A stretch of 64,000 nt of DNA from assembly GCF_000422465.1 (NCBI RefSeq), contig NZ_KE383844.1, forward strand, positions 619,070 through 683,069, read 5' to 3'. Positions 26,101-34,404 of the stretch are shown here, one piece after another. The notes beneath the pieces were generated by a model that saw nothing but the letters and a program-made list of their open reading frames with translations, was not told the origin of the DNA and searched no databases. A program made the translations under genes and the position numbers. How positions within the stretch are numbered: the first letter of the stretch is position 1; the number at the start of each line of letters is the position of its first letter. This DNA is from Paenibacillus harenae DSM 16969 (lineage in GTDB: Bacteria; Bacillota; Bacilli; Paenibacillales; Paenibacillaceae).

Positions 26101-27007
26101 TAATGATGCGTTCAAAATAGAGAAGGAAAAAGATAACGATAATGACCTCCGCTACCGCGATCATCGTAAATATGCGCCAGAAGATCGGGTTCAGGCTCTC
26201 TCCCAGCTTCGCCATAGGCTCCTGGAGAGAGATCCGCCATGGCGTCCCGCTCACCTTGGTATGGAAGGCGGCATAATCCTTGCCGTTAATCGCCACCCTC
26301 ACCATACCCTCGTTTGTCTCCAGCATGCTGTCGACAACCGGATTCAAGGGATAACCTTCACGATATGAAAGATAGCTGTCCATACGCGTCGAATCAGACC
26401 GAAAGAGCATGGCGCCGTCATCGTTAAACAGGATGCGGGTTACCGCACTCTCGCCTTCGGCTGCGACGTATTCGAGCAGCTTAGAGAATAATATCGAGGC
26501 GTATACGACGCCCTTCGCTTCATTCGAATTCCCGTAGACAGGCACGGCAATGAACGACAGCGGCGCATCCGAGAATTCCGGCGTATACGGATCCGTCAAC
26601 ATCACCTGGCCCTTCATCGCTTCTTTGAAGAAAGGCTCTTCTCCCATCCCGAGCGTTTCGCCTTTCATGTTCCTGCTTCTCCCGCCGCTATCGATGAAGC
26701 CGATGGAATAATAGGGGCTTCCGCTCCGGGTCAATTCCGCATTAAAATAATCCAGCCGCTCCTGATCCGTTCCGAAGCGCACCATTTCCGTACGGCTAAT
26801 GACAAGCACCTCCGCTTTGAGGACCGCTATCCAAGACGCCATGTCGTTCGCCCGGCTTCTCAGCTTACTTGTTGTTTTCTCGATTTCCGAATGAAGAATA
26901 GCCTGCTTGACCGCCGAATAATTCCCTACCCCGGCGATAAGCAGCGGTATGAAAGAGATAAGGACAATTAATATCAAGCCTTTCGTCCGCATGGACATCT
27001 TGTTCAA
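23165..27007 (-). CDS. Large hybrid sensor histidine kinase (Cache-HAMP-PAS-PAS-HK-REC-REC-HPt)
   Basis: About 1280 residues. TM1 near 10-30, an extracytoplasmic dCache-type sensor (about 35-275), TM2 (about 285-305), HAMP, two PAS domains, HisKA with SHEIRTPLNGIIG, and HATPase_c with DTGIGM and GGTGLGL. Two receivers follow: the first with Asp in LIVLDMEMPD and the second with LILMDIHMPVMDG and TKP. An HPt domain near the C-terminus carries MIHTLKGAAGYL. All phosphorelay parts are therefore on one chain. The start is TTG 27007, seven bases after GGAGGGGG; no better ATG exists. The ligand is unknown. Confidence 0.93.
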   Translation of the reverse strand: MNKMSMRTKGLILIVLISFIPLLIAGVGNYSAVKQAILHSEIEKTTSKLRSRANDMASWIAVLKAEVLVISRTEMVRFGTDQERLDYFNAELTRSGSPYYSIGFIDSGGRSRNMKGETLGMGEEPFFKEAMKGQVMLTDPYTPEFSDAPLSFIAVPVYGNSNEAKGVVYASILFSKLLEYVAAEGESAVTRILFNDDGAMLFRSDSTRMDSYLSYREGYPLNPVVDSMLETNEGMVRVAINGKDYAAFHTKVSGTPWRISLQEPMAKLGESLNPIFWRIFTMIAVAEVIIVIFFLLYFERIIKRLENILGVTEQAAAGRFEAEHLAVEPHDEVGQLAHSVNGMMVHLQEMFDRLEAIINQNQYGFIVLDNNYKVSYLNKTAEDMLGYKTEELAGIATPLLFMDMDEIHAEAERLSARLGREVKPGLEVFKELRNENFSYEREWTFIHKDGTKIPTLHSSNGLRDRNGRFSGVVGMVLDVSDRKHVEIARNRLLDIVESAKDLIASADTDGKIIYMNRAGREMMGIGSVMDGGYKVKSFLQKSMYAELVKGAELAKENGYWESGVQLRKESGDTLHVSMVVVAHQNEHTGELYYSCIARDISEQQMIQSKLVQATHEAEEANQAKSRFLALMSHEIRTPLNGIIGLAQLMRKTGLSASQKDYVDKMNTSSETLLRIINDILDFSKIEAGKVDLERLPFQPEELMHRLTNQLSVFLGGKEQFEFIIDMPEDLPQTIIGDAMRLEQVLLNLCMNAIKFTNRGSVELKLEVAEETDSIVYIRFLVADTGIGMNEKQVEKLFKPFTQADGSTTRKFGGTGLGLVISHSLVELMGGKLEAASEARVGSQFYFTIPFGFTHKYSGQRRQVNDEMREQPLWIVEDDKGMAEHWSHIVEAFGLTPIVFHSWKRARDRLRRIGAGALPRLIVLDMEMPDMYGAETWLEFHEEAEAAGVKTIAMTTSYGRDEMMQLPGEQRPLTLLIKPILRTDMLRAIDNALEQKRAEGKGQEDEASPVPVTGAGSHTRILLAEDNKINQLVAIEILKEQGYEVGLAENGQEVLRKLEERHWDLILMDIHMPVMDGTEAVRMIRGQEKYNEIPIIAVTANVLRNDHEHYLKLGMNDIVTKPISSERLHTVISYWLKEGRELIRKTGSLPIPSREDSALLPAIAGMDVESALDRVNGKLPILLHMMEQFSLDYEWFADQLRTMLLQPELDNMKRMIHTLKGAAGYLSAFELQEAALEADRLARHPNPDRELLRASIDVLEMALKRLLEGIRSVPNMFDNKP

Positions 27008-27091
27008 GCCGCTTCCCCCTCCTGCTGTGCATGATCGCCGCTTGTCGAATGTTGACACTATTATACCTTCCAGATGCGGTTAGGAGAAGAC

Positions 27092-27137
27092 AAAACGCCG
27101 GAACTAGCCGCGCTTCCGCGCTTCCAATTCCAGCGTT
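27092..27137 (-). terminator. Terminator of aldo/keto reductase
   Basis: In minus direction AACGCTGGAA and TTCCGGCGTT pair (one mismatch), followed by TTGTCTTC. It lies between the reductase stop and the hybrid-kinase start. Confidence 0.6.
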
Positions 27138-27181
27138 CCGTGATATCTATTGCGTATCCTTCGCCAATCGATCGCCGCAGC

Positions 27182-28177
27182 TTACTCTGCAGCGAGAATG
27201 GTTTCAATCCGGTCAAGCTCCGCTTCGGAGAAATCCAACCGGTTCAAAGCCGCGACGTTGTCATCGATCTGACCGACCCTGCTTGCGCCGATTAAAGCAG
27301 ACGTTACCTTGCCGCCTCTCAGTACCCAGGAAAGCGACATCTGGGCAAGCGATTGACCTCGTTCCTGCGCAAGCTCGTGGAGCTGCTTCACCTTACTCAG
27401 CTTGCTCTCCGTAATGTGGTCCGTATTCAGGAATACGCTTGGACCTGCCGCGCGGGAGTCGGACGGCACGCCGTTCAAGTAGCGGTTGGTCAACAAGCCT
27501 CCGGCCAGCGGCGAGAATACGATCGAGCCGATCCCTTCCTTCTCCAGCACATCCTGCAAGCCATTCTCGATCCAGCGGTTCAGCATGGAATAGGACGGCT
27601 GATGAATGAGACACGGCGTACCAAGCTCCTTCAAAATAGCGGCGGCGCGAGCCGTCTGCTCCGCGCTGTAATTCGAGAGGCCGACGTAAAGCGCCTTGCC
27701 TTGGCGAACGACATGGTCGAGCGCCATCATCGTTTCCTCCAGCGGCGTGTCCGGATCGGGACGATGATGATAGAAAATATCGACATAGTCCAGCTTCATC
27801 CGCTTTAAGCTTTGATCCAGGCTGGAGACCAAATATTTTCTCGAGCCCCATTCGCCGTACGGACCTTGCCACATATAATAGCCCGCTTTTGTCGAGATGA
27901 TCATCTCATCGCGGTATGACGCGAAATCCTGCCGGACGATTTGTCCGAACGTCTCCTCCGCCGACCCCGGCGGCGGTCCATAGTTATTGGCGAGGTCAAA
28001 GTGGGTAATGCCCAGATCGAAAGCCCGGCGGATCATTGCCCGGCCGTTCTCCAGCTGGTCAACCCCTCCGAAATTGTGCCATAATCCCAATGAAACCGCG
28101 GGAAGCTTTAATCCGCTTCGTCCTGCGCGGTTATACTTCATGCCCTCGTAACGATTGTTTGCTGCTGAATAGGTCAT
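27182..28177 (-). CDS. Aldo/keto reductase, YghZ/Kv-beta-like type
   Basis: 331 residues. The opening MKYNRAGRSGLKLPAVSLGLWHNFG and THFDLANNYGPPPGSAEETFG mark the YghZ (L-glyceraldehyde 3-phosphate reductase) branch. Catalytic residues are the Asp and Tyr in that segment, Lys in ISTKAGYYM and His in FYHHRPD. The C-terminus SALIGASRVGQIDDNVAALN binds the cofactor phosphate. Such enzymes detoxify methylglyoxal and related aldehydes. GGAGG lies nine bases before ATG. Confidence 0.93.
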   Translation of the reverse strand: MTYSAANNRYEGMKYNRAGRSGLKLPAVSLGLWHNFGGVDQLENGRAMIRRAFDLGITHFDLANNYGPPPGSAEETFGQIVRQDFASYRDEMIISTKAGYYMWQGPYGEWGSRKYLVSSLDQSLKRMKLDYVDIFYHHRPDPDTPLEETMMALDHVVRQGKALYVGLSNYSAEQTARAAAILKELGTPCLIHQPSYSMLNRWIENGLQDVLEKEGIGSIVFSPLAGGLLTNRYLNGVPSDSRAAGPSVFLNTDHITESKLSKVKQLHELAQERGQSLAQMSLSWVLRGGKVTSALIGASRVGQIDDNVAALNRLDFSEAELDRIETILAAE

Positions 28178-28278
28178 GTCCGGTCGCCTCCAAAGTCTGA
28201 ATGGGGAATCCTGAATCTTGTATGTAAAAAACCTGCTGCAGCTATTATTCTACAAGTTAGCGCGGACAAAAGATATCC

Positions 28279-29727
28279 CTATCCCCTCACCCGCTTCCTT
28301 TCCAATTTCAAATGCGGGCTGTTCCTTACCGTTTCTTCGAAGAAGGCAGGCTGCTCGCGAACAAGCCGCTCCCACGCTTCCACGCAGCGGGGATCGAAGT
28401 GTCTTCCGCTTTCCTTCTGTATAATTTCCATGGCCGCTTCATGCGACATCGCTTTGCGGTAGGACCTGGAGGAAGTGAGAGCGTCATAGACGTCCGCTAC
28501 GGCCGTGACGCGCGCCAGAAGCGGTATTTGCTCGCCAGTCAGCTTATCCGGATAGCCGGTGCCGTCCCACTTCTCATGATGGGAACGGATAACGGACAGC
28601 TCCTCCGGCATAAAGCCCAATCTCTTGCAGAGGTCGTAGCCGGATACGGGATGCACCTCAATGACCTCGCGCTCCTTCGGCGTCAACTTTCCGGGCTTAT
28701 TCAGGATCAGGTCGGGAATGCGCAGCTTGCCGACGTCATGGACGAGGCCGCCTTGCGCAATCGCCCGCAATTCACCGGAGGACAGGTCCATCTCCTCGCC
28801 CAGTTTCAAAGCGTACAAGGCTACGCGGTAATTATGACCGGCCGTATAGGAATCCCGCGCCTCCGTTGTCATGACCAGCTCCCTGACGCTGGTAGACATA
28901 TAAGTGTTAATCCAATCCCGCGGATTCGCCCGGAACATCAATTTAACCGAGGAGGTTATGGATTTCGAGCTTACATATTGATTGACGATGCCGGCTACCA
29001 TAACAATAACCGATGCGAGCAGCAGGAAGTGGTACAGCCACCAGCTGGCATTCCATGCCTTCCCCGTTACGATTATCAGCTGGGCAACGATCATCCAGCC
29101 CGAACTGTACACGACAGCCATTTGCAAAGGAAAGCGGGAGGATAAATAGGTGTTCAAATAACGAAGCATTGTCCAGCCGTTCACGACAACGATAAAAACC
29201 GTCACAATCCACATCATCGTCTTATCTTTCAAATGAAAATATTGCGTGATATCCGGGAACGTCCAAAGCGCGGCGCATATCGCAACAAGCAGCGCCGTCC
29301 AGACCGGCATCAGCCAACGCTGCCATTCTGCGAACCACTTGATAAGCGGCTGATCGACGGAGACGGATGACAGCCACAGCCAGATAACCGCCAGCATAAT
29401 GCTAAGCTGGGCCGCATTGCCGGAAATGCTTGAATGATGCATGAGAAAGCCGGGGGTCGATAAACCGTGAAGGGCAAACATCGCGGCCAGGGATACATAG
29501 GATAAAGAGAGAAAGCTAATCTTAATGTTACGCAGCTGCGTCGCCACGATGCCTACCGCGATGGCAAGAACAAGCGCAATCACGGAAATAAGACTGACCA
29601 TATAAAAATGCTCCTGCGGCGCATTAAAGCTCCTATCCGCCGCCGATGCCCGCAGCAGCGAATAGCCGAGCAGCGGTATGGCCATCGCCAATATCAACCG
29701 TATGTATACTCCCGTATTTTTCTGCAA
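28279..29727 (-). CDS. Membrane HD-GYP domain protein, candidate c-di-GMP phosphodiesterase
   Basis: About 482 residues. Seven or eight hydrophobic helices occupy residues 1-260, forming an unassigned membrane sensor. The C-terminal HD-GYP domain has GLVHDVGKLRIPD (metal-binding HD), HHEKWDGTGYP (the GYP motif) and ADVYDALTSSRSYRKAM. These domains hydrolyse c-di-GMP. The start is taken as TTG 29727, eight bases after GGAGG, since ATG 29733 lies only two bases from it. Confidence 0.92.
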   Translation of the reverse strand: MQKNTGVYIRLILAMAIPLLGYSLLRASAADRSFNAPQEHFYMVSLISVIALVLAIAVGIVATQLRNIKISFLSLSYVSLAAMFALHGLSTPGFLMHHSSISGNAAQLSIMLAVIWLWLSSVSVDQPLIKWFAEWQRWLMPVWTALLVAICAALWTFPDITQYFHLKDKTMMWIVTVFIVVVNGWTMLRYLNTYLSSRFPLQMAVVYSSGWMIVAQLIIVTGKAWNASWWLYHFLLLASVIVMVAGIVNQYVSSKSITSSVKLMFRANPRDWINTYMSTSVRELVMTTEARDSYTAGHNYRVALYALKLGEEMDLSSGELRAIAQGGLVHDVGKLRIPDLILNKPGKLTPKEREVIEVHPVSGYDLCKRLGFMPEELSVIRSHHEKWDGTGYPDKLTGEQIPLLARVTAVADVYDALTSSRSYRKAMSHEAAMEIIQKESGRHFDPRCVEAWERLVREQPAFFEETVRNSPHLKLERKRVRG

Positions 29728-30048
29728 GCCCATATCCTCCTACAATTCATACATAGTTTGTGGTTGTACATATACCGCCTGAAGGTGGTGTGAAGGGATT
29801 CGCACTATGGTGAGGAATTCGGGTCTGATCTATCGATTCATTTGCCCCTAATCTGTAAAAATAATGTTGATGTATGTTGAATTATATTCTAATCCAATCA
29901 TATCATCCCTTTTGCATCCTATAAACTACAATTAATATGAATCGACAATTTGTGCAAGACCTATTTTTATTTTATTTTCGTTTAAGGTTTTTTTGTGCTT
30001 GTTTTGTTATAGTATTGAAAGACAGACAATCTGAAGGGAGTTTAAGGA
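29728..30048. other. Intergenic region between divergent genes
   Basis: About 320 AT-rich bases between the HD-GYP gene and the foldase gene. It must hold both promoters, but only a TATAGT near 30009 looks like a -10, with no clear -35. No repeat, riboswitch or small gene was identified. Confidence 0.5.
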
Positions 30049-31203
30049 ATGAATAACAATGACTCGCAGTCCAAAAAAGACGCAGAAAACGAATTGGCTG
30101 CGAAAGAGGAGCGTTACGCGAACGATAACGAAGATCGGCAGGACAAGCTCTCGGAGCAGGATGCTGCCATAGAGGAGGAGCTTCAGCAGGAGGCCTCCGA
30201 GATGCTGCCGGAAGATGCAAATGAAGAAATTCGCGCAGCTTCGGCCGATACTGTGGAGCAGGCGCCAAGAGGAGGAAGCAGCAAGGTATGGATCGCCATC
30301 TCCGCGGTTCTCGCTGTTTTGCTCGTCATCGTCATGATAAAACCGCCTTTCGGAGCAGCCGGCAACGAAACGGTTGCTACCGTTAATGGCGTTAAAATTA
30401 CGAAGGACAAGCTATACGACGCATTGGTGACGGCCGGCGGGGCGGCTACGCTGGACAACGTTATTACGGAAGAGCTTATCGACCAAGAGGCCCAAGCAAA
30501 CAACGTAACGGTTACCGATGCCGATGTCGACGCCGAGATCGAAATGATTAAGAAACAATTCGGCGATGACGCGACTTTTAATAGCACGCTTGCCCAATAC
30601 GGCATGACACTCGAATCGTTGAAGAAGGATACGAAGATCAACCTGACGATCCGTAAAATTTTGGAGCCGAAGACCGAAGTGACGGATGAAGAGATTCAGC
30701 AGTTCTACGATGCGAATAAGGAAGGGCTGGGAACGCCTGAGCAGGTTCAAGCTTCTCACATCCTGGTTGCTACGAAGGAAGAGGCTGATGCGATTCTCGC
30801 CGAGCTGAAGCAAGGCGGAGACTTCGCCGCCATCGCGAAGGAGAAATCGACTGACCCGGGCTCCAAGGATAACGGCGGCGATCTTGGATTCTTCGGCAGA
30901 GGGGATATGGTTGCCGAATTCGAGGAAGCGGCATTTGCGCTGAAAGTAAACGAACTTAGCGGTGTGGTGCAAACCGAGAACGGCTTCCACGTCATTAAGA
31001 AAACGGCTGAGAAAGCGGCCGTCGTTCCGACTTTTGAAGAGAAAAAGGAAGAAATTAAAAACCAGTTGGTTGCATCGGAAGCAAATGAGCTTTCCGAAGC
31101 GTGGCTGGCTGAAATCCGCGAGAAAGCGAAGATCACGAACACGCTCGCTCCGGAAGAAGCGACGGACGACGCTGCAGACCCTGCAGCAAATGCGGCGGAG
31201 TAA
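30049..31203 (+). CDS. PrsA/SurA-type peptidyl-prolyl isomerase with long acidic cytoplasmic N-terminus
   Basis: 384 residues. Residues 1-78 are highly acidic and hydrophilic (AAKEERYANDNEDRQDKLSEQ), followed by one membrane helix (about 79-100, KVWIAISAVLAVLLVIVMI). The extracellular part has a SurA-like N-domain and a parvulin (PpiC) domain: QASHILVATKEEADAILAELKQGGDFAAIAKE and GGDLGFFGRGDMVAEFEEAAFALKV. It should fold exported proteins at the outer membrane face. Classical PrsA is a lipoprotein; here there is no lipobox and the anchor is a helix. The C-terminus is Asp/Ala rich. Confidence 0.9.
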   Translation: MNNNDSQSKKDAENELAAKEERYANDNEDRQDKLSEQDAAIEEELQQEASEMLPEDANEEIRAASADTVEQAPRGGSSKVWIAISAVLAVLLVIVMIKPPFGAAGNETVATVNGVKITKDKLYDALVTAGGAATLDNVITEELIDQEAQANNVTVTDADVDAEIEMIKKQFGDDATFNSTLAQYGMTLESLKKDTKINLTIRKILEPKTEVTDEEIQQFYDANKEGLGTPEQVQASHILVATKEEADAILAELKQGGDFAAIAKEKSTDPGSKDNGGDLGFFGRGDMVAEFEEAAFALKVNELSGVVQTENGFHVIKKTAEKAAVVPTFEEKKEEIKNQLVASEANELSEAWLAEIREKAKITNTLAPEEATDDAADPAANAAE

Positions 31204-31212
31204 ACCATAAAA

Positions 31213-31258
31213 TGGACCGTGTTCCAGAAGATCGATTCGATCTTGCGGAGCGCGGTCC
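31213..31258 (+). terminator. Terminator-like hairpin after the foldase gene
   Basis: GGACCG...TCC pairs with GGAGCGCGGTCC around an inner AGAAGATC/GATCTT stem. A pyrimidine tail TCTTCTTTG follows. Confidence 0.65.
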
Positions 31259-31532
31259 TCTTCTTTGTATGGAGGCCGCTCTCCGCTTGGAGGGGAAGCA
31301 AAGAGCGGCTTTTGAAGATAATATATCCTATTCTATTTTTTCGATTCGGAGTAGATATATGTTTTACTAGATTGAACCATTTTGAAAGGCGCGTTCCATT
31401 GCTTCCAGGATAGCCGGCTGATGCCGGGGACCGCAATATGTCACGGCGGGCGCAAAACGGTGCGGAACCGTGTATATGAGTATGGTATGATGGAAAGAAA
31501 CGTTTTTCAATAAACCGTTTGGAGGGAAACAA

Positions 31533-32405
31533 GTGAGTAACTATGAAGTAAGAACCTACCGGGATACGTATGCCATGTACGAATTAACGGAGCAAAGCAC
31601 GAATTCCAGGGTGCTGGTCTGTCCGGAGCGCGGCGGGATTGTAACCTCGTGCCGGCTTCACGGGCTGGAGCTCTTTTATTTGGACAAGGCGACGTTCGAG
31701 CACCCTACCGCGAATATTCGCGGCGGCAATCCGATCCTATTCCCGATCTGCGGACAGCTTGAGGATCAAGCTTTTACGTGGAACGGGAAGCCGTACAAGA
31801 TGGCTAACCATGGCGTCGCCCGCACGGCGGCGTGGGAGGTTGTCGGCACATCGGCTGACGGAGAAGCTTCCGTTACCATCCGCTTGCAAAGCAATGAGCA
31901 GCTGCTGCAGTCCTATCCGTTCGCATTCGAGCTGGTTTTCACCTATGCGCTGCAGGACGGGCAATTACATACGCGCCAGCAATACCGCAACCTGAGTGAA
32001 GCCGAAGCCATGCCGTTCTATGCGGGGTTCCACCCTTATTTTGCGATTGACGGGGGCAAGAACATCGCTTACGAGACGGACGCGACCCGTTATCTGGACT
32101 ATAACGACAATCAAGTGAAGCCGTTCGAGGGCGCCGTCGATTTGGAGGGGCTCGTGGAATCCGTCTGCTTGCTGGACACGAAGAAGAACGAAATTTCATT
32201 CCCCGGCGCGGAAGGCGCTCGCGTGCGACTGCGTTACGATGAGATTTTCAAATATATGGTGCTGTGGTCGGTGAAGGACCGCCCGTTCGTATGCGTGGAG
32301 CCATGGATGGCCATGACAGGTGAGCTTAATCGCCAAGAAGAGCTCGTCATGCTGAACGCCGGCGAGGAACTTCGCGCGAACTTGACGATAAGCTGCGAGC
32401 GTTAA
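31533..32405 (+). CDS. Aldose 1-epimerase (galactose mutarotase) family protein
   Basis: 290 residues. The segments RGGNPILFPICG, NHGVARTAAWEV (His) and FYAGFHPYFAI (His) with the C-terminal CVEPWMAMTGELN (Glu) match the GalM/YihR family active site. The D-hexose-6-phosphate or aldose substrate is not determined. It starts with GTG six bases after GGAGGG. It is single, between terminators, and points toward deoC. Confidence 0.88.
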   Translation: MSNYEVRTYRDTYAMYELTEQSTNSRVLVCPERGGIVTSCRLHGLELFYLDKATFEHPTANIRGGNPILFPICGQLEDQAFTWNGKPYKMANHGVARTAAWEVVGTSADGEASVTIRLQSNEQLLQSYPFAFELVFTYALQDGQLHTRQQYRNLSEAEAMPFYAGFHPYFAIDGGKNIAYETDATRYLDYNDNQVKPFEGAVDLEGLVESVCLLDTKKNEISFPGAEGARVRLRYDEIFKYMVLWSVKDRPFVCVEPWMAMTGELNRQEELVMLNAGEELRANLTISCER

Positions 32406-32462
32406 AGGCGGCAGCGGATGGCGGATGATTGTCCGCCTACCCTGCCCCCGTTCCGCTTGCTT

Positions 32463-33152
32463 CTAGTACCCTTCTCCCTGCCCGCCGGTTACGATCGCGA
32501 TGCCGGAGCTTGCGCCGATGCGGGTCGCTCCGGCTGCAATCATTTGGAGCGCAGTCTCGCGATCGCGAACGCCGCCTGAAGCCTTAACGCCGAGGTCCGG
32601 TCCTACCGTACGGCGCATAAGCGCGATATCTTCTGCGGTTGCGCCGCCCTTGCCGAAGCCCGTAGACGTCTTCACAAAGTCGGCGCCCGCTTTTTTGCAA
32701 ATATCGCATGCCGTTACCTTCTCTTCATCCGTCAGCAAGCCCGTCTCCAAGATTACCTTCAGCACAGCCTGTCCCTTCACCGCCGCGGCAACGCCTTCCA
32801 CGTCGCGCTGAACGCCTTCAAGATCGCCAGACTTCAACAGTCCGATGTTCAGCACCATATCGATTTCGGTGGCGCCGTCCTCAATCGCAAACTTCGCTTC
32901 GGCCGCTTTCGAAGCCGTCGTCGTCGCTCCCAGCGGGAATCCGACTACCGTTGTAATGCCGACATTCGAGCCCTTCAGCTCTTCCGCCGCCGTCTTGACC
33001 CAGCCCGCATTTACGCACACGGTTGCGAATTGGTACTGTCTCGCCTCACGGCAAATTTGCAAAATCTCTTCCTTCGTCGCATCGGCCTTCAAAATCGTAT
33101 GGTCGATCATCGCCGCGATTTCCGCCTGCGTATTATTGGTACTGTTACTCAT
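32463..33152 (-). CDS. deoC: Deoxyribose-phosphate aldolase
   Basis: 229-residue class I aldolase cleaving 2-deoxyribose 5-phosphate into glyceraldehyde 3-phosphate and acetaldehyde. The Schiff-base lysine is K161 in [29 protein letters not shown] and [12 protein letters not shown] are further signatures. It is divergent from purine nucleoside phosphorylase, the enzyme that delivers deoxyribose 1-phosphate to this pathway. Confidence 0.96.
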   Translation of the reverse strand: MSNSTNNTQAEIAAMIDHTILKADATKEEILQICREARQYQFATVCVNAGWVKTAAEELKGSNVGITTVVGFPLGATTTASKAAEAKFAIEDGATEIDMVLNIGLLKSGDLEGVQRDVEGVAAAVKGQAVLKVILETGLLTDEEKVTACDICKKAGADFVKTSTGFGKGGATAEDIALMRRTVGPDLGVKASGGVRDRETALQMIAAGATRIGASSGIAIVTGGQGEGY

Positions 33153-33421
33153 CTCTAATTCCTCCGCTTCCTCACTTTACGTTTGTCTAGCGCGGCTGAA
33201 GCGCGCTCGACCCAATACGACCTATCCTATCCAATTCCTAGAATGAGATACGCATATCCAGATTCATTATACGAAGCTTTAGGGAAAACAACAATGTTCG
33301 CCATCCCAACGTTTTACTTTTGTGCTGCCGTTACGCTATGATGGATATGCTTGTTTGAAGCGGATTTCCACGGTTGCGGCTGAAAGCTCCGCTTTACCAA
33401 ATTTCAGGAGGTACATCCGGC

Positions 33422-34249
33422 ATGGAGAATATGTTAAGCAAAATAAATGAAGCTGCGGCCTACATACGCGGCCGGCTGCAGACGCAGCCGCAAATCGGCC
33501 TCATTCTCGGCTCGGGACTCGGCGTTATGGCGGACGAGGTAACGGAAGCGACCGTCATTCCGTACGAGCAAGTCCCCCACTTCCCCGTTTCCACTGTGGA
33601 AGGACATTCCGGCGAGCTTGTCATCGGACAGCTGGAAGGCAAGACCGTGCTCGTTATGAAAGGCCGCTTTCATTATTATGAAGGCTATTCGATGAAAGAA
33701 GTCGTGTTCCCCGTCTACGTGATGAAGAAGCTCGGAATCGAGACGCTGCTCGTCACGAATGCGGCAGGCGGCATGAATCGTTCCTTTGCGGCAGGCGATC
33801 TCATGCTTATTACGGATCACATTAACAACACGGGAAGCAACCCGCTGATGGGCGCTAATATTTCCGAGCTCGGACCGCGCTTTCCCGATATGTCGCAAGC
33901 TTACAACCGCGAGCTGCGCTCCATCGTAGCAGGCCAGGCGGACGAGCTCGGCATCAAGCTGCAGCAAGGCGTCTACGTCAGCATCTCGGGTCCTGCCTAC
34001 TGCACGCCGGCCGAGCTGTCCATGATGGCCGGATGGGGCGCCGATGCCGTCGGCATGTCGACCGTACCCGAGGTGACCGCGGCTAACTACTCAGGCATGC
34101 GCGTCGTCGGCATCACCTGCATTACCGATATGGCGATCGGCGACGAGCTTGAGCCGCTGACGCATGAGCAGGTCGTCCGGGTGGCGGAACAAGCCCGCCC
34201 GAAATTCATTTCGTTAGTGAAGGCTTCCGTCCGCTCCATCCCGCTTTAA
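33422..34249 (+). CDS. punA: Purine nucleoside phosphorylase
   Basis: 275 residues, trimeric PNP family: splits purine (deoxy)nucleosides with phosphate. It contains GLILGSGLGVMAD, the phosphate-binding MKGRFHYYEGYSM, VTNAAGGMN and GMSTVPEVTAAN. The start ATG 33422 follows AGGAGGT. With deoC (divergent) and the 5'-nucleotidase behind it, the three genes form a nucleotide-salvage neighbourhood. Confidence 0.95.
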   Translation: MENMLSKINEAAAYIRGRLQTQPQIGLILGSGLGVMADEVTEATVIPYEQVPHFPVSTVEGHSGELVIGQLEGKTVLVMKGRFHYYEGYSMKEVVFPVYVMKKLGIETLLVTNAAGGMNRSFAAGDLMLITDHINNTGSNPLMGANISELGPRFPDMSQAYNRELRSIVAGQADELGIKLQQGVYVSISGPAYCTPAELSMMAGWGADAVGMSTVPEVTAANYSGMRVVGITCITDMAIGDELEPLTHEQVVRVAEQARPKFISLVKASVRSIPL

Positions 34250-34263
34250 TATTTGCCAGTTGA

Positions 34264-34302
34264 AACGCTTCTCCGCCTTGTCGCGGGGAGGCGTTTTTTT
34301 TC
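34264..34302 (+). terminator. Terminator of punA
   Basis: AACGCTTCTCCGC and GCGGGGAGGCGTT pair with a GT wobble, followed by TTTTTTTC. Confidence 0.9.
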
Positions 34303-34404
34303 TTAACGATTTTTTAGAATATTCAAAAAGGTTTTTCATGGAAATATGTAGAATACCTATTGTTGGTATTACGCAAAAATACGATGACGGAGGATGAGAG
34401 TTTT

